From Aliivibrio fischeri (GTDB lineage Bacteria > Pseudomonadota > Gammaproteobacteria > Enterobacterales > Vibrionaceae), in the NCBI GenBank assembly GCA_038993745.2, contig CP160630.1, positions 1,054,001-1,118,000 on the forward strand: a stretch of DNA of 64,000 nucleotides, read 5' to 3'. Below the pieces are notes generated by a model, which saw nothing but the letters and a program-made list of their open reading frames with translations, did no database searches and had not been told where the DNA came from. A program made the position numbers and the translations under genes. Shown one piece after another: positions 63,484 through 64,000 of this stretch (its first letter is position 1; every line of letters starts with the position of its first letter).

Positions 63484-64000
63484 CTATGGAACAAAAACTA
63501 AAAACTTATCTTCTTCTAGATAGCGTGTTTGTTCAATTTCAACCGCAACATCCTTGGTTGTATAATGAAATGGCCTTTCATGTGATATAAACCTAACTAA
63601 GTACTGAAGAGGAGATAATGAATCATGGGCTCCTCCAACTCTGAAGACGTTATTCATTCCCGACTCAACAATTCTCTCAACGCCACTCATCGCCAATTTA
63701 TCTCTATATTTTACTGAGACCTCCCAAGGATAAATAGAAACTGTCTGTGTACTATTTTTGTTTACAAAAGGAAGTACTTCATTAATATCGGATACTTGGT
63801 GTATATATACGCTCCGAGATAACGGTTGATTTCCAAAGCTATTTATAGGAGATTTAATCATTAACCAAGCTTGATTATCCCCTTTTCTTACTTCATAGCC
63901 GGAAAAGACTCCTTCTCTTTCAGTAAGAGAAAACGCCGCTTTTTCATCAAAATTATTTACACCTTTTGGTAAAATTTTTTCATATCGATCAAGCTGTTTT
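63484..64000 (-). CDS. luxC: LuxC, fatty acyl-CoA/acyl reductase, C-terminal part only
   Basis: The last 171 codons of luxC; the frame stays open to the window edge, so the gene continues to the right. It reads [21 protein letters not shown], then [15 protein letters not shown], and ends [12 protein letters not shown] as in A. fischeri LuxC. LuxC reduces the LuxE-bound acyl group with NADPH to the aldehyde used by luciferase. No frameshift is visible in this part. luxI and the lux promoter should follow upstream (to the right). Confidence 0.95.
   Translation of the reverse strand, partial: KQLDRYEKILPKGVNNFDEKAAFSLTEREGVFSGYEVRKGDNQAWLMIKSPINSFGNQPLSRSVYIHQVSDINEVLPFVNKNSTQTVSIYPWEVSVKYRDKLAMSGVERIVESGMNNVFRVGGAHDSLSPLQYLVRFISHERPFHYTTKDVAVEIEQTRYLEEDKFLVFVP

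Noticed and set aside
58523..64000. luxI/luxR and a lux box
   Set aside because: The operon runs leftward and luxC continues past the right edge, so these lie outside the window; nothing inside matches.
27900..64000. IS elements as a cause of gene breakage, as in decayed Aliivibrio genomes
   Set aside because: No transposase ORF or terminal inverted repeat was found; every break outside bcsQ/bcsR is a single-base indel.

Overview
The window comes from the low-GC genome of a luminous member of the Vibrionaceae, almost certainly an Aliivibrio of the A. fischeri / A. logei group. The main evidence is a luxCDABEG operon whose products read like A. fischeri Lux proteins. A divergent bcsRQ / bcsEFG cellulose locus lies about 30 kb away. 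In A. fischeri I recall both loci on the smaller chromosome, so that replicon is my inference. No tRNA, rRNA, CRISPR array or insertion sequence was seen.

Layout. (1) 1-23407: the right-hand two thirds of a Mu-like transposable prophage, in Mu gene order. It runs from a regulator and a Mor/C-type activator through lysis genes, gp25-gp28 (including both terminase subunits), portal, F-like head protein, protease/scaffold, major head protein, gp35-gp38, sheath, tube, gp41/gp42 chaperones, tape measure, gpN, baseplate (gp44-gp48) and tail fibre genes. Its right end appears to lie inside bcsQ, leaving only 186 native BcsQ codons. (2) 23408-27890: the cellulose locus, with bcsR and truncated bcsQ leftward and bcsE, bcsF, bcsG rightward. 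(3) 27912-33789: a YhcH-family sugar protein, an AraC regulator, a lipoprotein with bacterial Ig-like repeats, a DUF3302/HlyD pair and a LysR regulator. (4) 33974-44235: an outer-membrane barrel, a Ser-type sulfatase, its radical-SAM maturase, and a MoxR / DUF58 / DUF4381 / BatA / BatB / BatD cluster, all on the same strand. (5) 44457-49600: an RND efflux pair and another outer-membrane protein. (6) 49661-58513: a RecX-like protein, a quinone reductase/LysR pair, an ABC exporter, a CBS-domain CorC-type membrane protein, a maltose acetyltransferase-like enzyme, a MATE pump and a dCMP deaminase. (7) 58523-64000: luxG, E, B, A, D and the 3' part of luxC, transcribed leftward; luxI and luxR should lie beyond the right edge.

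A pervasive feature is single-base frameshifts. I can place 18 of them in 14 genes, and each is explained by a run of identical bases being one too short (17 cases) or one too long (1 case, luxG). Joining the frames restores proteins of normal family length. This pattern looks more like homopolymer miscalls than gene decay, so the broken lux, sulfatase-maturase and transporter genes should not be taken as true pseudogenes without re-sequencing. The bcsQ truncation by the prophage and the lost start codon of bcsR are lesions of a different kind and are more likely to be real.

The most informative non-standard signals are: a probable -2 recoding site (GGGGGCGA) joining the gp41 and gp42 tail chaperones; a nested in-frame scaffold start in the protease gene; a 21-bp near-perfect hairpin abutting the start of the lysis-region gene; a start-stop mini-ORF before the protease; and the long hairpin at the end of the prophage.
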